The notes below the pieces were generated by a model. It searched no databases. It worked only from the letters and a program-made list of their open reading frames with translations, and was not told the origin of the DNA. Shown here piece by piece: positions 63,228 through 64,000 of a stretch of DNA of 64,000 nt (position 1 is the first letter of the stretch; each line of letters begins with the position of its first letter). Origin of the DNA: Candidatus Accumulibacter regalis (GTDB lineage Bacteria; Pseudomonadota; Gammaproteobacteria; Burkholderiales; Rhodocyclaceae). Made by a program: the position numbers and the translations under genes. The stretch lies in contig JEMY01000003.1 of the NCBI GenBank assembly GCA_000585075.1, positions 119,861 to 183,860 on the forward strand, in the 5' to 3' direction.

Positions 63228-64000
63228 TGGGCGGCGAGCGCAATGTGAGCGATGTGAGCCCTGGCGCCGCGCATGCCACGCGGTCTTCGTCAGCGTGTTC
63301 CGCGCGGCACGCGCGACGTTCATTTTCCTCGCGCCTGACGATGGCCATGGCCTTGCTCCTGCTCGCCTACGGCGCGCTGGTCGGGGTGCTCGGCTGGCAC
63401 GTCGCCGCCGAGGACGAGCAGGAATCCCTGCAGCGGCTGTCGCACGGGCTGGCCAGGCACATCGTCGAACACTGGCCGGAGATCACCCTTGCCGACCGTG
63501 ACCAGGCCGATCGCGTGGCGCGCGACGAGTTGCTGTCGATGCTGATGGTCGTCAACCCGGGCATCCAGGTCTACGTGCTCGACGCCGACGGCCGCGTGCA
63601 GGCCTACATTGGTGACCCCGGCATGGTGCGCCAGGAGCAGGTGGACCTGCGCCCGGTGCGCGACTTCCTGGCCGGTAGCGCCTTGCCGCTGCGCGGCAGC
63701 GACCCGATGGGCACGGGTCTCCCGCGCATCTTCAGTGCGGCGATGTTTCCGCCGCGTGCCGGCGACAGCCGCCCGCCGGGTTACCTGTACATCGTCCTCG
63801 ACGGCCAGGCGCGCGAAGCGGTCGCCGGGCAGCTGAGTCAGCGCCGCGTCTGGCAGGGCACCGCGCTGGTCGCCGGACTCGGTCTGCTGGTGACCCTGGC
63901 GGTCGGCGCCTTTACCCTGCGTCGGCTGACGCAGCCCCTGCACCGGCTCGCCCGCCGCATCGGCGACTATAGCCAGCGCCGCCGGCAGTCCGGCGAAGCC
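63227..64000 (+). CDS. sensor histidine kinase (N-terminal part, runs off window)
   Basis: The first 258 residues are visible: a Ser/Arg-rich cytoplasmic start, a first membrane span (LTMAMALLLLAYGALVGVLG), a periplasmic domain of about 160 residues (GIQVYVLDADGRVQAYIGDP, GYLYIVLDGQAREAVAG), a second span (TALVAGLGLLVTLAVGAFTL) and the start of a HAMP linker (RRLTQPLHRLARRIGDYSQR). The kinase core lies beyond the window. The ATG overlaps the regulator stop. The periplasmic part is of the type seen in metal or envelope-stress sensors, but no ligand can be named. Confidence 0.88.
   Translation, partial: MGGERNVSDVSPGAAHATRSSSACSARHARRSFSSRLTMAMALLLLAYGALVGVLGWHVAAEDEQESLQRLSHGLARHIVEHWPEITLADRDQADRVARDELLSMLMVVNPGIQVYVLDADGRVQAYIGDPGMVRQEQVDLRPVRDFLAGSALPLRGSDPMGTGLPRIFSAAMFPPRAGDSRPPGYLYIVLDGQAREAVAGQLSQRRVWQGTALVAGLGLLVTLAVGAFTLRRLTQPLHRLARRIGDYSQRRRQSGEA

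Overview
The window is a GC-rich (high-60s percent by eye), densely coded stretch of bacterial chromosome. Family content (DUF3348/DUF802, DUF3567, DUF2788, a PEP-CTERM protein, and the exosortase-associated PrsK/PrsR/PrsT regulators with an EpsB-type sugar transferase) points to a floc- or biofilm-forming betaproteobacterium of the Rhodocyclales / Candidatus Accumulibacter kind. That assignment is an inference from gene families, not a database match. I see no rRNA, tRNA, CRISPR array, prophage or intact insertion sequence.

Layout. 1-3458 (minus): a three-gene cluster of an OmpA/MotB-like protein, a MotA/ExbB-like protein with a very long tail (DUF802) and a DUF3348 protein. It looks like an uncharacterised ion-driven, peptidoglycan-anchored complex. 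3975-5057: two convergent small heat-shock proteins sharing one hairpin between them. 5269-24316: a large catabolic region headed by a divergent MocR/GabR-type regulator. It holds gabD-like and gabT-like genes, a nitrilase-superfamily amidase, an ATP-grasp ligase, a C45/NTN-type hydrolase, a large PLP decarboxylase of the Orn/Lys/Arg family, two enoyl-CoA hydratases around an NDP-forming acyl-CoA synthetase, and a TAXI-type TRAP transporter. The same two-part motif, with identical 24-bp spacing, lies upstream of both the gab genes and the transporter, so one regulator may control import and breakdown of one substrate. The combination suggests an amidated amino acid or polyamine, possibly handled as a ligated and later hydrolysed conjugate.

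24643-38060: exopolysaccharide region with an O-antigen-ligase-like protein carrying a large inserted domain, an EpsB-type transferase preceded by a long inverted repeat, PrsK-PrsR-PrsT, a UDP-HexNAc dehydrogenase and C4-epimerase pair, and a Sel1/lytic transglycosylase. 38157-44847: a secreted S1C-type protease, a DinG/YoaA helicase, an unassigned ATP-grasp-like protein, then mobB-moeA-moaD-moaE, with many start/stop overlaps. 44984-48771: clpB with a heat-shock-like promoter, DUF3567 and a zinc-ribbon protein. 49141-54039: argD-argF-argG and a tail of small metabolic genes, followed by a decayed PIN-domain toxin fragment. 54479-58759: RND efflux adaptor and pump. 58866-64000: a HELAH-motif putative metalloprotease, a di-haem cytochrome c, a second lytic transglycosylase, a PEP-CTERM protein with a Spondin_N-like domain, and an OmpR-type two-component system whose kinase runs off the window.

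Several starts are TTG codons supported by a well-placed Shine-Dalgarno sequence. Long open frames on the strand opposite real genes are a side effect of high GC and have been left out.
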